DNA of 41,970 nt from JBKEDC01 sp047972995 (GCA_047972995.1 JBKEBD010000029.1:1-41970); one strand, 5' to 3'. Counted from the stretch's first letter, positions 6,947-15,278 are shown. Numbers and translations are program-made. The notes: generated by a model from the sequence alone, not told the origin.

Positions 6947-9139
6947 TTAAGAATCTGTTCTTGACACGTGTTTGATACCTCTAATATTTTGTAGCTTCTT
7001 AATGACCATGCCCAAGTGGTCGATGCTTTTTACAAACACACGCATGGTGCCTTCGAACTCTCCATCGGCACTATCTATATTTACCGAGCGCATAGAAACA
7101 CCTGCATCTTTGGCAATCACCAATGAAATTTGCGATAGCATACCTACTTCATCGGTTCCCGACACGCGAATAGTGGCTTGGAATGATGTGTTGCTCTCCT
7201 CACCTCGCCATTTAGCGGGAATGATACGGTAAGGGTAGCGTTCAAACATCTGCGCAGCATTGGGACATGAGCGACGGTGAATTTTTATACCTTCCTTAAT
7301 CGTTACAAAACCAAAGATATCATCGCCCAAGATTGGGCTACAGCAAGGAGCTAATTTATGCGTAACATTTTTAATGTTATTATCAATAATCAGATAATCA
7401 TTATCGTTGCTGAATTTTAAATCTTTTGTTTCCGATTCAGATAGCTCTTCTTGAACAACTTGGCTAGCCTTATTTTCTTTACTAGCTTCTTCTTTTTGAG
7501 CAAGAACTTGCTTAATATTTAGCGTGTCGATTTTACCTGCCGAAATATCATAGTATAAATCTTGGGCTAATTTAAGTTTGTAATGCTTTAAAAGCACACG
7601 AATCAGCTCGTCGTTATAGTCGATTTTCCAATTCTTAAGCTTGCGCAAAAGTACTTCCTTACCATTTCCAGCTTCTCGTTTTCGCTCTTCATTTAAGCTA
7701 GCCTTAATGCGGTTTCTGGCTTTACTCGTAACTGTAAAATCAAGCCAATCGAGTTTGGGCTTCTGATTATTCGAAATGTCAATCGAAATTTGTTGACCGT
7801 TTTTGAGTTTATGTTTTAGGGTAACTTTTTTGCCATCAACCAATCCACCTACACACTTGTCACCCACGCCCGAGTGTATTTCATAGGCAAAGTCAAGTAG
7901 CGTAGCTTCAGCGGGCAATCGGCGCAAATCGCCTTTGGGTGTGAACACAAATATTTCATCGGCATATACATCGGTGTTGAATTCATCAATGAAATCTACC
8001 ACATCGATATCGGGATTCTCTAGAATTTCGCGCACTCCGGCCAACCATTTTTCAATGTTGGCACCGCCAGTTCCTCCTTTGTATTTCCAGTGGGCTGCCA
8101 CCCCTTTTTCAGCCACCTCATCCATGCGAGTGGTGCGAATTTGCACTTCCACCCATTTCTCATGAGGTCCGAATACGGTGGCGTGCAAACTTTCATAGCC
8201 GTTATCTTTAGGCGCAGAAATCCAGTCTTTCATGCGCTTGGGATTCGCCTGATACTCGTCGGTTACAATGGAATACACCTGCCAACATTCCGATTTCTCA
8301 TTCTCAGGTTCTGAATCTAAAATCACTCGAATAGCAAAGATATCATACACTTCATCGAAAGAAATTTTCGATTTATCCATCTTTTTCCAAATGGAGTTGA
8401 TAGCCTTGGTGCGTGCTTTCATCTTAAATTTGAAACCTTTGGCTTTGAGCTTATCTTCAATGGGTTTCACAAATTCAGCTACAAATAATTCGCGCTCGCG
8501 TTTTGACTCCTCCAATCGGTTAAACACAAGATGGTAAGCCGACGGATTGTTGTATTTTAAACTTAAGTCGAGGAGTTCAGAGTTTATATTGTATAAGCCC
8601 ATGCGATGGGCAAGTGGGGCATAAAGCAAGGCGGTTTCCGATGCTATCTTTTGGCGAGTATCGGCTGCTGTTTCGTCTAATTGACGCATCACGCTCAAAC
8701 GGTCTGCCACTTTTACTAAGATAACGCGCACATCGCCAGCCAAAGCGAGCATGAGCTTGCGGAAATTTTCAGGATGCAGCTCGACCGTGTCGGTACCCAA
8801 CTGATTAATTTTCTCCATTCCGCGAAGAATGGCACCTACATACACCCCAAATTCTTTTTCAAGTTCGTTTATAGTGGGGGTATTTTCAGCCTTTAAGTAA
8901 GGCACGTTATGTAGTAAACTAGATATGATTGAATCGATGCCTAGTCCAATTTCTTGAGCTACAATGCAAGCCACATCAATGGCATGAGCTAATACACTTT
9001 TGCCACGAGAATTCATTTTATCACCAATCGTGTCGTGAGCTAACTGAAAGGCTTTGTGAAGTTGTTTTTTGTCGTTCTCGTTCATGTCTTGAGTAAGCTC
9101 TAAGAGCTTATTCCAAACTGTTTCTATGGATTGTTTCAT
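6947..9139 (-). CDS. relA: RelA/SpoT-family (p)ppGpp synthetase with degenerate hydrolase domain
   Basis: Order of domains: HD hydrolase (about 50-175), synthetase (240-355), TGS (about 400-465), a Cys/His region with HKLAPCCSP, and a C-terminal ACT domain (positions counted from the longer start at 9166). The synthetase keeps RMKD (311-314), GYESLH (323-328) and EVQIRT (340-345), so it should make (p)ppGpp. The hydrolase site is broken. The canonical HDxxED is HNVPYL at 86-91, and the Asn of DRLHNM is lost (DRLSVM, 156-160 region), although H61 and D155 remain. I prefer ATG 9139 (MKQSIETVWN, 730 residues). It should be a synthetase-only stringent-response enzyme on ribosomes, a reading based on family knowledge. 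Confidence 0.9.
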   Translation of the reverse strand: MKQSIETVWNKLLELTQDMNENDKKQLHKAFQLAHDTIGDKMNSRGKSVLAHAIDVACIVAQEIGLGIDSIISSLLHNVPYLKAENTPTINELEKEFGVYVGAILRGMEKINQLGTDTVELHPENFRKLMLALAGDVRVILVKVADRLSVMRQLDETAADTRQKIASETALLYAPLAHRMGLYNINSELLDLSLKYNNPSAYHLVFNRLEESKRERELFVAEFVKPIEDKLKAKGFKFKMKARTKAINSIWKKMDKSKISFDEVYDIFAIRVILDSEPENEKSECWQVYSIVTDEYQANPKRMKDWISAPKDNGYESLHATVFGPHEKWVEVQIRTTRMDEVAEKGVAAHWKYKGGTGGANIEKWLAGVREILENPDIDVVDFIDEFNTDVYADEIFVFTPKGDLRRLPAEATLLDFAYEIHSGVGDKCVGGLVDGKKVTLKHKLKNGQQISIDISNNQKPKLDWLDFTVTSKARNRIKASLNEERKREAGNGKEVLLRKLKNWKIDYNDELIRVLLKHYKLKLAQDLYYDISAGKIDTLNIKQVLAQKEEASKENKASQVVQEELSESETKDLKFSNDNDYLIIDNNIKNVTHKLAPCCSPILGDDIFGFVTIKEGIKIHRRSCPNAAQMFERYPYRIIPAKWRGEESNTSFQATIRVSGTDEVGMLSQISLVIAKDAGVSMRSVNIDSADGEFEGTMRVFVKSIDHLGMVIKKLQNIRGIKHVSRTDS

Positions 9140-9314
9140 TGTTCTTGTCTTTAAACTTGTAGGCAATTTGGGCTAAAGTACGAAAAAAAGATGCAATGTA
9201 AGGGTGTAGGAGTAACAAAAAGATGTATTCTGGCGTGTAATCTTACACTGAATTATAGTTAGGTTGACTTGTATCCTTTAGGCAATACACACTTTGTTTT
9301 GAGATTTGTATAAA

Positions 9315-9358
9315 AAACAAAAGACCTGACAGGATTAGTTCCCTAAGGTCTTTTGCTT
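9315..9358. terminator. Bidirectional intrinsic terminator
   Basis: AAAAGACCT (9319-9327) pairs perfectly with AGGTCTTTT (9346-9354). A T-rich tract follows on both strands (TTTTGCTTTTT on plus, TTTTGTTTTTTAT on minus). It lies just after the stop of the minus-strand zinc-ribbon gene and serves as its terminator. Confidence 0.85.
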
Positions 9359-9374
9359 TTTCTTGATTTAGCGA

Positions 9375-9635
9375 CTAATAATCATCTTCGTCATCGTAGT
9401 AGTTGTCATCAGCGATGTCAAAATCTTCACTGTCGAAGTCATCATTACCAAATTTGAAGTCACCATTGTAATCTTCATCGTCGTCAACAAACTTGCTACT
9501 AAAACGTTCTTTTTTACCTGAAGTTTTTTCTTTGCGTCCCACAGAGCTATATCTGCGTTTGCAATCAAGACATTCGTAAGTAGATCCATTGTGGTAAGTG
9601 TTTTCGCTTCCACAGAAAGGACATTCATCTTTCAT
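9375..9635 (-). CDS. Small zinc-ribbon protein with acidic tail
   Basis: An 86-residue protein with an N-terminal zinc ribbon: Cys5, Cys8, Cys22 and Cys25 in CPFC and CLDC. A basic linker follows (RKEKTSGKKERFSSK, about 34-48). The C-terminal half is extremely acidic (DDDEDYNGDF to YYDDEDDY). The ribbon resembles those that bind nucleic acid or basal transcription and translation partners. The acidic tail suggests nucleic-acid mimicry or electrostatic autoinhibition, which is speculation. The gene is monocistronic, with its own terminator at 9315-9358. I do not recognise a named family. Confidence 0.75.
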   Translation of the reverse strand: MKDECPFCGSENTYHNGSTYECLDCKRRYSSVGRKEKTSGKKERFSSKFVDDDEDYNGDFKFGNDDFDSEDFDIADDNYYDDEDDY

Positions 9636-9832
9636 TATAAATCTAAATTAAAATTGATATATATCCTCTTTGTCTTTATAAAATAAACTAAAGAAATTTG
9701 GACTAAAATAATATTAAGGTTTCGCTTTAATTTTACCATATGATTGAGTTTTTAAAGGGCTCATCTCATATTTTGCGCAAAGAAATATATTCTAAATTAA
9801 AATACAAATAGGAGTGGAAAAATTGCTTAAAA

Positions 9833-9863
9833 AAAGCTGCCTTATTTGTGAGAAGGCAGCTTT
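9833..9863 (-). terminator. Intrinsic terminator of the 2-oxoacid oxidoreductase operon
   Basis: An 11-bp perfect inverted repeat, AAAGCTGCCTT at 9833-9843 and AAGGCAGCTTT at 9853-9863. On the minus strand it runs into a T7 tract. It lies 45 bases past the stop of the gamma-subunit gene. Confidence 0.9.
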
Positions 9864-9907
9864 GGAGTTGTTTTTTGATAATTGAAGTTTCAGTGCAAAT
9901 GTGGCAT

Positions 9908-10450
9908 CTATTTTTTAGTTACAATGCTCATGCCTTGCTCAATAGCTTTTTCATTGAATGGAATGAGCTTGTGGTGTCGTTCGGGAAGTGATTTTTTAAG
10001 TCCTTCAAGCACATTGCTCAATTCTACCACGGGTTTCACTTTGAGGTATCCACCAAGCACAATCATATTGAAAACTTTGTTGTTTCCCATTCTGGCTGCC
10101 TCTTCAGTGGCATCGATGCGATATATTTCGATGTCGGTTCTTGAGGGGCGACGTGTAATACCATTGCTGTCGTAAAGCAACAAACCGCCGGGTTTTACCA
10201 TGCTTTCAAATTTATCAAGTGATTGTTGATTTAAAATAACGGCGGTGTCAAACTGGTTTACAATGGGCGAGCTGATACGGTCGCTAGATATAATCACCGT
10301 TACGTTGGCTGTTCCTCCGCGCATTTCAGGTCCATATGAAGGCATCCATGAAACCTCCAAATCTTGCATGATGCCTGAGTAGGCCAAAATCTTACCCATC
10401 GACAACACACCTTGTCCACCAAATCCTGCGATTATTATTTCTTCGTTCAT
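9908..10450 (-). CDS. 2-oxoacid:ferredoxin oxidoreductase, gamma subunit
   Basis: A 180-residue POR gamma domain, recognised by the N-terminal IIIAGFGGQGVLSMGKILAY and the segment SWMPSYGPEMRGGTANVTVI. It is the last gene of a four-gene operon (ferredoxin, alpha, beta, gamma) and starts 36 bases after the beta subunit. The complex oxidatively decarboxylates a 2-oxoacid to an acyl-CoA and passes electrons to ferredoxin, or runs in reverse for carboxylation. The lengths (180, 254, 361 and 76-84 residues) match the complexes annotated Vor or Kor in Bacteroides. Sequence alone does not tell branched-chain 2-oxoacid from 2-oxoglutarate as the substrate. Confidence 0.88.
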   Translation of the reverse strand: MNEEIIIAGFGGQGVLSMGKILAYSGIMQDLEVSWMPSYGPEMRGGTANVTVIISSDRISSPIVNQFDTAVILNQQSLDKFESMVKPGGLLLYDSNGITRRPSRTDIEIYRIDATEEAARMGNNKVFNMIVLGGYLKVKPVVELSNVLEGLKKSLPERHHKLIPFNEKAIEQGMSIVTKK

Positions 10451-10486
10451 TGTTTTCTCTTTTTAGTGTTAAACATTAGGGTTTGA

Positions 10487-11251
10487 TTAATTTTCATCTT
10501 TCAAATCGCCTAGCGGATAGCAAGGGAACATATTTTCTACCATCCAATCGTTGGCCTTGGCGGGAGTCATTTTCCAGCCCGAAGCACAGGTTGAAACTAC
10601 CTCTACAATTGATGTGCCTTTGCCTTCCATTTGGTTTTTGAATGCTTTCATCAATGCCTTTTTAGTTTTGCGTGCAGCGGCAGCCGTGTGGCAAGCTTGC
10701 CGTGTGGCATATCGGGTGCCGGGGAGCATGGCAAGCAGTTCGCTAATTTTGAGTGGATAGCCTTCAGTTTTTGGGTCACGCCCAAATGGGCAAGTGGCAG
10801 CTTTCATGCCTTCCAATGTGGTAGGAGCCATTTGTCCGCCAGTCATGCCATAAATACCATTGTTGATGAACACCACCACGATGCTTTCGCCACGGTTGAA
10901 AGCGTGGATTGTTTCCGCGGTGCCAATGGCAGCCAAGTCGCCATCACCTTGATAGGTGAACACATTCTTATTGGACATCAATCGCTTGATTGCTGTGGCA
11001 ATGGCTGGTGCACGACCGTGTGCTGCCTCTTGCCAGTCGATTTGCAAATAATCATAAGCCAATACCGAACACCCCACAGGTGCAACACCGATGGTAGTTT
11101 CTTGAATACCTAGCTCGTCGATGACCTCTGCAATCAGCTTGTGCACTACGCCATGCGTACAGCCGGGGCAATAGTGCATGGTGTTATCGGTGAGCACTCG
11201 GTTTTTCTCGTAAACGAGGTTTTCCTTTTTAATTATATCTTTGATATCCAT
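10487..11251 (-). CDS. 2-oxoacid:ferredoxin oxidoreductase, beta (TPP-binding) subunit
   Basis: A 254-residue TPP-binding subunit. The thiamine diphosphate and Mg motif is GDGD at 102-105 with NNGIYGMTGGQ at 130-140. The N-terminal CPGCTHG is typical of the KorB/VorA type. There is no own ferredoxin domain, which is consistent with the separate ferredoxin gene upstream. It begins 3 bases after the alpha-subunit stop, so expression is tightly coupled. The active site forms the hydroxyalkyl-TPP intermediate from the 2-oxoacid. Confidence 0.9.
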   Translation of the reverse strand: MDIKDIIKKENLVYEKNRVLTDNTMHYCPGCTHGVVHKLIAEVIDELGIQETTIGVAPVGCSVLAYDYLQIDWQEAAHGRAPAIATAIKRLMSNKNVFTYQGDGDLAAIGTAETIHAFNRGESIVVVFINNGIYGMTGGQMAPTTLEGMKAATCPFGRDPKTEGYPLKISELLAMLPGTRYATRQACHTAAAARKTKKALMKAFKNQMEGKGTSIVEVVSTCASGWKMTPAKANDWMVENMFPCYPLGDLKDEN

Positions 11252-11254
11252 GGT

Positions 11255-12340
11255 CTATTTTTCTCCTATGATTTTAGATTTTAATGCTTCCACCACTTCT
11301 GTTGGGCTTGGAATGATTCCTCCTAAGCGACCGAAATGCTCTACTGGGCAAGCTCCTTTGGTTGCCAATTGCACATCTTCCACCATTTGCCCTGCGCTCA
11401 TTTCCACGCTTAGCATTCCTTTGGCTTGTTTTGCCAAACGAGCGATTTCTTTCACAGGGAATGGATAGAGAGTGATGGGGCGAAGTAATCCTACTTTGAT
11501 GCCTTCGGCACGAGCCAACTCAATGGCTTTGGTGCAAATGCGTGCACTCGAACCATAGGCAATAAAGATGTATTCGGCATCGTCGCATTGAATTTCCTCG
11601 AAGCGCACTTCGTTTTCCTCGCAAATTCTGTATTTTTCTTGTAGCTTGTTGTTGTGTTGCTCCATGATTTCCGACTGCAAGGCAAGCGAAGTTACGATGT
11701 TGTGGTTTCTGCCTTTTTTGCCTGTTGTTGCCCAATTGCCATATTTTTCAGCCACCTCTTCATCGGTGAGGCGTGTTTGTTGAGGTTTGAGTTCCACTTT
11801 CTCCATCATCTGACCAATCACACCATCGCTCAAAATGAGCGCAGGGTTGCGATATTTGAATGCCAATTCGAAGGCAAGCTCTACGAAGTCTGCCATCTCT
11901 TGCACCGAAGCTGGGGCAAGGGTGATGAGCTTATAATCGCCATGACCGCCACCTTTCACCGATTGAAAATAGTCGGATTGCGAAGGTTGAATAGTTCCAA
12001 GTCCGGGACCTCCACGCACCACATTCACCACCACGCAGGGCAATTCGGCACCTGCCAAATAGCTCATCCCTTCTTGCATTAGGCTCACACCGGGGCTTGA
12101 AGAAGAAGTCATTACTTTCTTACCACAAGCAGCACCACCATATACCATATTAATAGATGAAGTTTCGCTTTCTGCTTGCAGCACCACCATGCCTGTTGTC
12201 AGCCAAGGACGTTCGAGCATTAAGGTTTCCATGATTTCACTTTGAGGCGTGATGGGATAACCAAAATAACCATCCACTCCGCATCGGATTGCGGCATAGG
12301 CAATGGCTTCGTTACCTTTCATTAATTTAATTTCCTTCAT
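11255..12340 (-). CDS. 2-oxoacid:ferredoxin oxidoreductase, alpha subunit (VorB/KorA type)
   Basis: This 361-residue subunit has a pyrimidine-binding domain with GVDGYFGYPITPQSEIMETL near the N-terminus and TSSSSPGVSLMQEGMSYLAG around residues 77-96. A transketolase C-like domain follows at about 245-350 (YIFIAYGSSARI, LLRPITLYPFP). It pairs with the beta subunit to form the catalytic dimer. Its gene follows the ferredoxin gene by 24 bases. In Bacteroides, homologues of this length are labelled 3-methyl-2-oxobutanoate dehydrogenase subunit VorB. That substrate label is transferred rather than demonstrated. Confidence 0.9.
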   Translation of the reverse strand: MKEIKLMKGNEAIAYAAIRCGVDGYFGYPITPQSEIMETLMLERPWLTTGMVVLQAESETSSINMVYGGAACGKKVMTSSSSPGVSLMQEGMSYLAGAELPCVVVNVVRGGPGLGTIQPSQSDYFQSVKGGGHGDYKLITLAPASVQEMADFVELAFELAFKYRNPALILSDGVIGQMMEKVELKPQQTRLTDEEVAEKYGNWATTGKKGRNHNIVTSLALQSEIMEQHNNKLQEKYRICEENEVRFEEIQCDDAEYIFIAYGSSARICTKAIELARAEGIKVGLLRPITLYPFPVKEIARLAKQAKGMLSVEMSAGQMVEDVQLATKGACPVEHFGRLGGIIPSPTEVVEALKSKIIGEK

Positions 12341-12364
12341 TGTACTTGATTTGTAGAGTTAGAA

Positions 12365-12592
12365 TTAGCCCACCTTTGCTCGATAGACGGTGATACAGCT
12401 GTCGGGACAAACTATTGCGCAGTTGCTACAGCCTGTACAGGCATCTTTGTTTTCGTCTTGGGAAAAGTGATAGCCTTTAGCATTTACTTGTGATGACATC
12501 GTAATCACATGGGTGGGGCAAGCCACCATACATAATTCGCAGCCTTTGCAAGCTGCCGAATCAACAATAATCGTACCTTTTACTTTAGCCAT
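12365..12592 (-). CDS. 2x[4Fe-4S] ferredoxin subunit of the 2-oxoacid oxidoreductase
   Basis: Two cluster-binding motifs are present, CKGCELCMVACP and CTGCSNCAIVCPDSC, as in bacterial 8Fe ferredoxins. I chose ATG 12592 (MAKVKGTIIVDSAACKGC, 75 residues) over the in-frame ATG 12619, because the extra nine residues (MNLKLNKTN) are unlike the family. It is the first gene of the operon and supplies the electron-transfer (delta) subunit. The roughly 600 bases upstream are gene-free and should hold the promoter. Confidence 0.9.
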   Translation of the reverse strand: MAKVKGTIIVDSAACKGCELCMVACPTHVITMSSQVNAKGYHFSQDENKDACTGCSNCAIVCPDSCITVYRAKVG

Positions 12593-12619
12593 ATTTGTTT
12601 TGTTTAATTTTAAATTCAC

Positions 12620-13227
12620 GCTTAATTTACATTAAATTAAACAAACAGCAACTAAAGTAAAAGTAAAAAAAACTAAACGGTTTTGTAAGTAATTGATTCT
12701 TAGTTGTGAAAAAATGTAATATGGAGAAAGTATAAATAAAAATAAAGTAGTTAAATGATTGATTTTCAGCTGTATTTTATGATAAAAAGAAAGCGTAGCT
12801 TGCGTTGGGGTGTAAGTTAGTTCGAACTAGAGGGAATGCTCTTGTAAATTGATTGAAAGAGGTGGGTTTTGTTTTTAAAATATAAGTATCTAAAAATACG
12901 CAATATTCATTGTGCAAAAAAGAAGCAAACCGATTGGCAATAATACGGAGAGTTGAATTGACAAAGAAGAGGTGCTAAACAGTCTGGACATTTTATTGTT
13001 CTGAAGATGGGTAGGGAATGTGGGATAGGGTATCTTTAGGTTGCAAAACTACCCCTGTGGGTAGATGGCCAATTTTAGGCTAGGGGTGCCCTTGCTAGTC
13101 TGACATGAGTGCATTTGTGGGGGCGAAGGTTGGAAGAATTAAACTAGAATCAATTTAATTCTTCCAACGGAATGTTTTCACTTCTTAAAGCATGCTGAGT
13201 GTGCTGTAATTTAAGAAAGAATATCCC
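12620..13227. other. Gene-free region between the oxidoreductase operon and the nitroreductase gene
   Basis: No convincing ORF on either strand. Visible structure: a 12-bp palindrome TAGTTCGAACTA (12818-12829), a short hairpin CTACCC-CTGT-GGGTAG (13049-13064), and a perfect 14-bp stem at 13130-13167. The G-rich part around 13007-13125 differs from the AT-rich part before it. A small RNA or a decayed gene is possible but unproven. Confidence 0.5.
13130..13167. terminator. Long perfect hairpin 3' of the nitroreductase gene
   Basis: TTGGAAGAATTAAA (13130-13143) pairs with TTTAATTCTTCCAA (13154-13167) over 14 bp, around a 10-base loop. It lies 61 bases past the nitroreductase stop. It lacks a strong T tract on either side, so it may be an mRNA 3'-end or stability element rather than a standard terminator. 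Confidence 0.5.
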
Positions 13228-13962
13228 TTAAATATAGTCTTGAAGCATATGTTTTAGTTTTGTTGAAAAGTGTTCGGAGTCGGCTCGCTTATAGCGAATG
13301 TCGGTGAACACTTGAGCCAAATTAGCTTTGCTATTGTCGGCAACAAATTGTTTCGAGCTTTCTAAAGCCTCTATTTCGGCATAAAGAGCTTCAATACGAT
13401 CGGCACTGTTGGACGTGTAGTTTTCGTGGTGCATAACGGCTTCCAGCGGTAAGCGGTCGGTTAGTGGAGGGGTGCTAGCTGGATGTCCCATAGTAATTAC
13501 GGTGATTGGAATTACTCCTTTAGGTAGTTTTAATGCCTCGCTAATTTCGGGGGCATTATATAGTGCTGTGCCAAGATAACAAATGCCCAATCCTTCTGAT
13601 TCAGCAGCAAGTGCAATGTTTTGAGCAAACAACGAGGCATCAATAGTGGCATTTAGTAGCCACAGCAGATTGTCGGTTCCGGCATCGGCATTGCGATTGG
13701 CACACCATGTATTGTAGCGATTTAAATCGGCACAAATGGTGAGCACTACAGGGGCATTGTTAACCATGGGCTGATTGAAATGAAAGGGAGCAAGGCGTTT
13801 TTTATTTTCCTCTTTTTGTGTAACAATCACGCTGTATAATTGAATATTCCCAGTGGTTGAAGCGCGAGTTCCTGCTTCAATAATGCGGTTTAGCATTTCT
13901 GGATGAATGGGTTCCGAAGTGTATGATCGGATAGATCGGTGATTTAGAATAGTATTCATCAT
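13228..13962 (-). CDS. Nitroreductase-family NAD(P)H:FMN oxidoreductase
   Basis: A 244-residue nitroreductase-fold protein. The N-terminal FMN-binding segment is LNHRSIRSYTSEPI, followed by EAGTRASTTGNIQLYSVIVT. ESEGLGICYLGTALYN lies near residues 130-145, and MGHPASTPPLTDRLPLEAVM matches the FRP/NfsA-type subgroup. Such enzymes reduce flavins, quinones or nitro compounds with NAD(P)H, and the natural substrate cannot be read from sequence. The gene is monocistronic. It has a -7 element at 14030-14037 and a 20-base dyad between promoter and start, suggesting regulation, possibly by redox or drug stress. Confidence 0.85.
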   Translation of the reverse strand: MMNTILNHRSIRSYTSEPIHPEMLNRIIEAGTRASTTGNIQLYSVIVTQKEENKKRLAPFHFNQPMVNNAPVVLTICADLNRYNTWCANRNADAGTDNLLWLLNATIDASLFAQNIALAAESEGLGICYLGTALYNAPEISEALKLPKGVIPITVITMGHPASTPPLTDRLPLEAVMHHENYTSNSADRIEALYAEIEALESSKQFVADNSKANLAQVFTDIRYKRADSEHFSTKLKHMLQDYI

Positions 13963-13988
13963 GATGAATGAAATTATATGGTTATGAT

Positions 13989-14037
13989 ACTGAAAATGTC
14001 ATTTCAGTAACGTGAATTTTGCACTCATGCAAAGGTA
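13989..14037 (-). promoter_or_regulatory. Nitroreductase promoter -7 element with a downstream dyad
   Basis: CAAAGGTA at 14030-14037 reads TACCTTTG on the minus strand, an exact TAnnTTTG. Downstream in the leader, ACTGAAA (13989-13995) and TTTCAGT (14002-14008) form a perfect 7-bp dyad with a 6-base spacer. The dyad lies between the expected transcription start and the ATG at 13962, a good place for a repressor. Confidence 0.55.
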
Positions 14038-14151
14038 AAAAATAAACTGAAAGACGGTTTGTTCGAAAATAAAACGTGCAAGTGCAACCTTTTTCGTATA
14101 TTTCGCTTCGGAGAAGATTTATTGCTAACACCAAACTGACAAGACGACGAA

Positions 14152-14748
14152 ATGAAAGAACACTATTTATGCTTGGATTTAGAAATGTCGGGTGTGGTGC
14201 CTGGAACACATGATATCATTCAAATTGCAGCTGTGTTGCTCGATGAAGATTTTAAGATCCTCAGTGAATATGAAAGCTTGGTTTTTCCGATGTATGAAAC
14301 AACCTTCGACCCCGAAAGCAAGAAAATACATGGAATATCTCGCTCGCAACTCAACGATGCTCCCGCTATGGAAGAGGTGCTTGATGAACTAGAGTATTGG
14401 TTGAGAGAAGAGGGAGGCTACTCCTCGCGACGCTCGATGCAGCAGTTGAAGATTTGTGGACAAGGCATAAATAATGACATTAGCTTTTTAAAAGATGCTT
14501 ATCATACGGTTCAAATGTCTTGGCCTTTCGCACATCAATTTATCGACTTGCAAGACATTGCACTGTATTACAATCGAATACTGAAAGCAAATGGCATGAA
14601 ACCCTCGAAGGGCGTGAATTTGTCATCAGTTGCTAAGCGCTTGGATTTAAGTCGAGCAGGAGATCAACATCATGCTTTGGAAGATGTGCGATTAACTGCC
14701 CAATGTTTGTCTAAATTGTTTAGAAAAGCAAAAGAAATCAAACTCTAA
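14152..14748 (+). CDS. DEDDh-family 3'-5' exonuclease (oligoribonuclease/RNase T-like)
   Basis: A 198-residue DEDDh exonuclease. Exo I motif LDLEMSG has Asp9 and Glu11, motif II INNDISFLKD has Asp109, and motif III HHALEDV has His173 and Asp178. These are the four metal-binding acids plus the general-base histidine. The LDLEMSG start resembles oligoribonuclease, while the family also includes RNase T and DNA polymerase epsilon subunits. Substrate (nanoRNA, tRNA 3' end or DNA) is not decided by sequence. It is divergent from the nitroreductase gene. A one-mismatch -7 element, TATATTTC, lies at 14097-14104. Confidence 0.8.
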   Translation: MKEHYLCLDLEMSGVVPGTHDIIQIAAVLLDEDFKILSEYESLVFPMYETTFDPESKKIHGISRSQLNDAPAMEEVLDELEYWLREEGGYSSRRSMQQLKICGQGINNDISFLKDAYHTVQMSWPFAHQFIDLQDIALYYNRILKANGMKPSKGVNLSSVAKRLDLSRAGDQHHALEDVRLTAQCLSKLFRKAKEIKL

Positions 14749-14876
14749 CAAGATATTCGAAAAGAAAGCGGAGAATATTTATTGAAATACACTAGATTTG
14801 ATCCGAATTTAGCAATGTGTGGTAAGATGCGCAAAATAAGGTATCAGCACCTACATTTCAGAAAACAGATAACAAA

Positions 14877-15068
14877 ATGAAGAAACTAATTTTAGTGAGT
14901 GGTGCAGTCTTTTTGCTGCTTAATGGGTTGTCTTCATGCCGAAGTTCATGCAATTGTCCCGCCTATTCTTATCGGAAGTCGGTGCAAGAACAAAAAGTAA
15001 AAGAAGCTGTTTCGGTTGGAGAAACAGGAGTGAAATTTGCTACTCCTGCAACGTTTCAAACATTCTAG
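14877..15068 (+). CDS. Very small lipoprotein
   Basis: A 63-residue precursor with a signal peptide MKKLILVSGAVFLLLNGLSS and a lipobox LSSC at Cys21. The mature part of about 43 residues starts CRSSCNCPAY, with two more cysteines, then a charged linker and no recognisable domain. It lies 129 bases after the exonuclease gene and 210 bases before gap. Small Cys-rich lipoproteins with SCNCPAY-like starts are common in Bacteroidota and are not functionally assigned. The function is unknown. Confidence 0.7.
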   Translation: MKKLILVSGAVFLLLNGLSSCRSSCNCPAYSYRKSVQEQKVKEAVSVGETGVKFATPATFQTF

Positions 15069-15187
15069 AGTTTTGTTTTTTGGATAATTGAATGGCAAAA
15101 AAAGCCAAACATTAAATGAAGTTTAAACCCGAGATTAAAATCTAGTAAATAGTAATCTTACCGTTAGTATAATTGGTGTATTATTGC

Positions 15188-15216
15188 TAGATTTGTGCCG
15201 CTTTCGATAGCGAAAG
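15188..15216 (+). promoter_or_regulatory. gap promoter -7 element and leader hairpin
   Basis: TAGATTTG at 15188-15195 matches TAnnTTTG. Just after it, at about the transcription start, CTTTCG-ATAG-CGAAAG (15201-15216) forms a perfect 6-bp hairpin at the 5' end of an approximately 75-base leader. A 5'-terminal hairpin commonly protects abundant mRNAs from decay, which fits a highly expressed glycolytic gene. Confidence 0.55.
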
Positions 15217-15278
15217 TAGAAAATAACGTGAAAGAGAAATCACTTTTATATTTAATTTTATTTTAAAAATTATCAATC

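Noticed and set aside
9368..9628. 86-residue minus-strand ORF rich in Met, Thr and Ile overlapping the zinc-ribbon gene
   Set aside because: It is a shifted-frame shadow. The other frame has the Cys4 ribbon and an ordered charge pattern.
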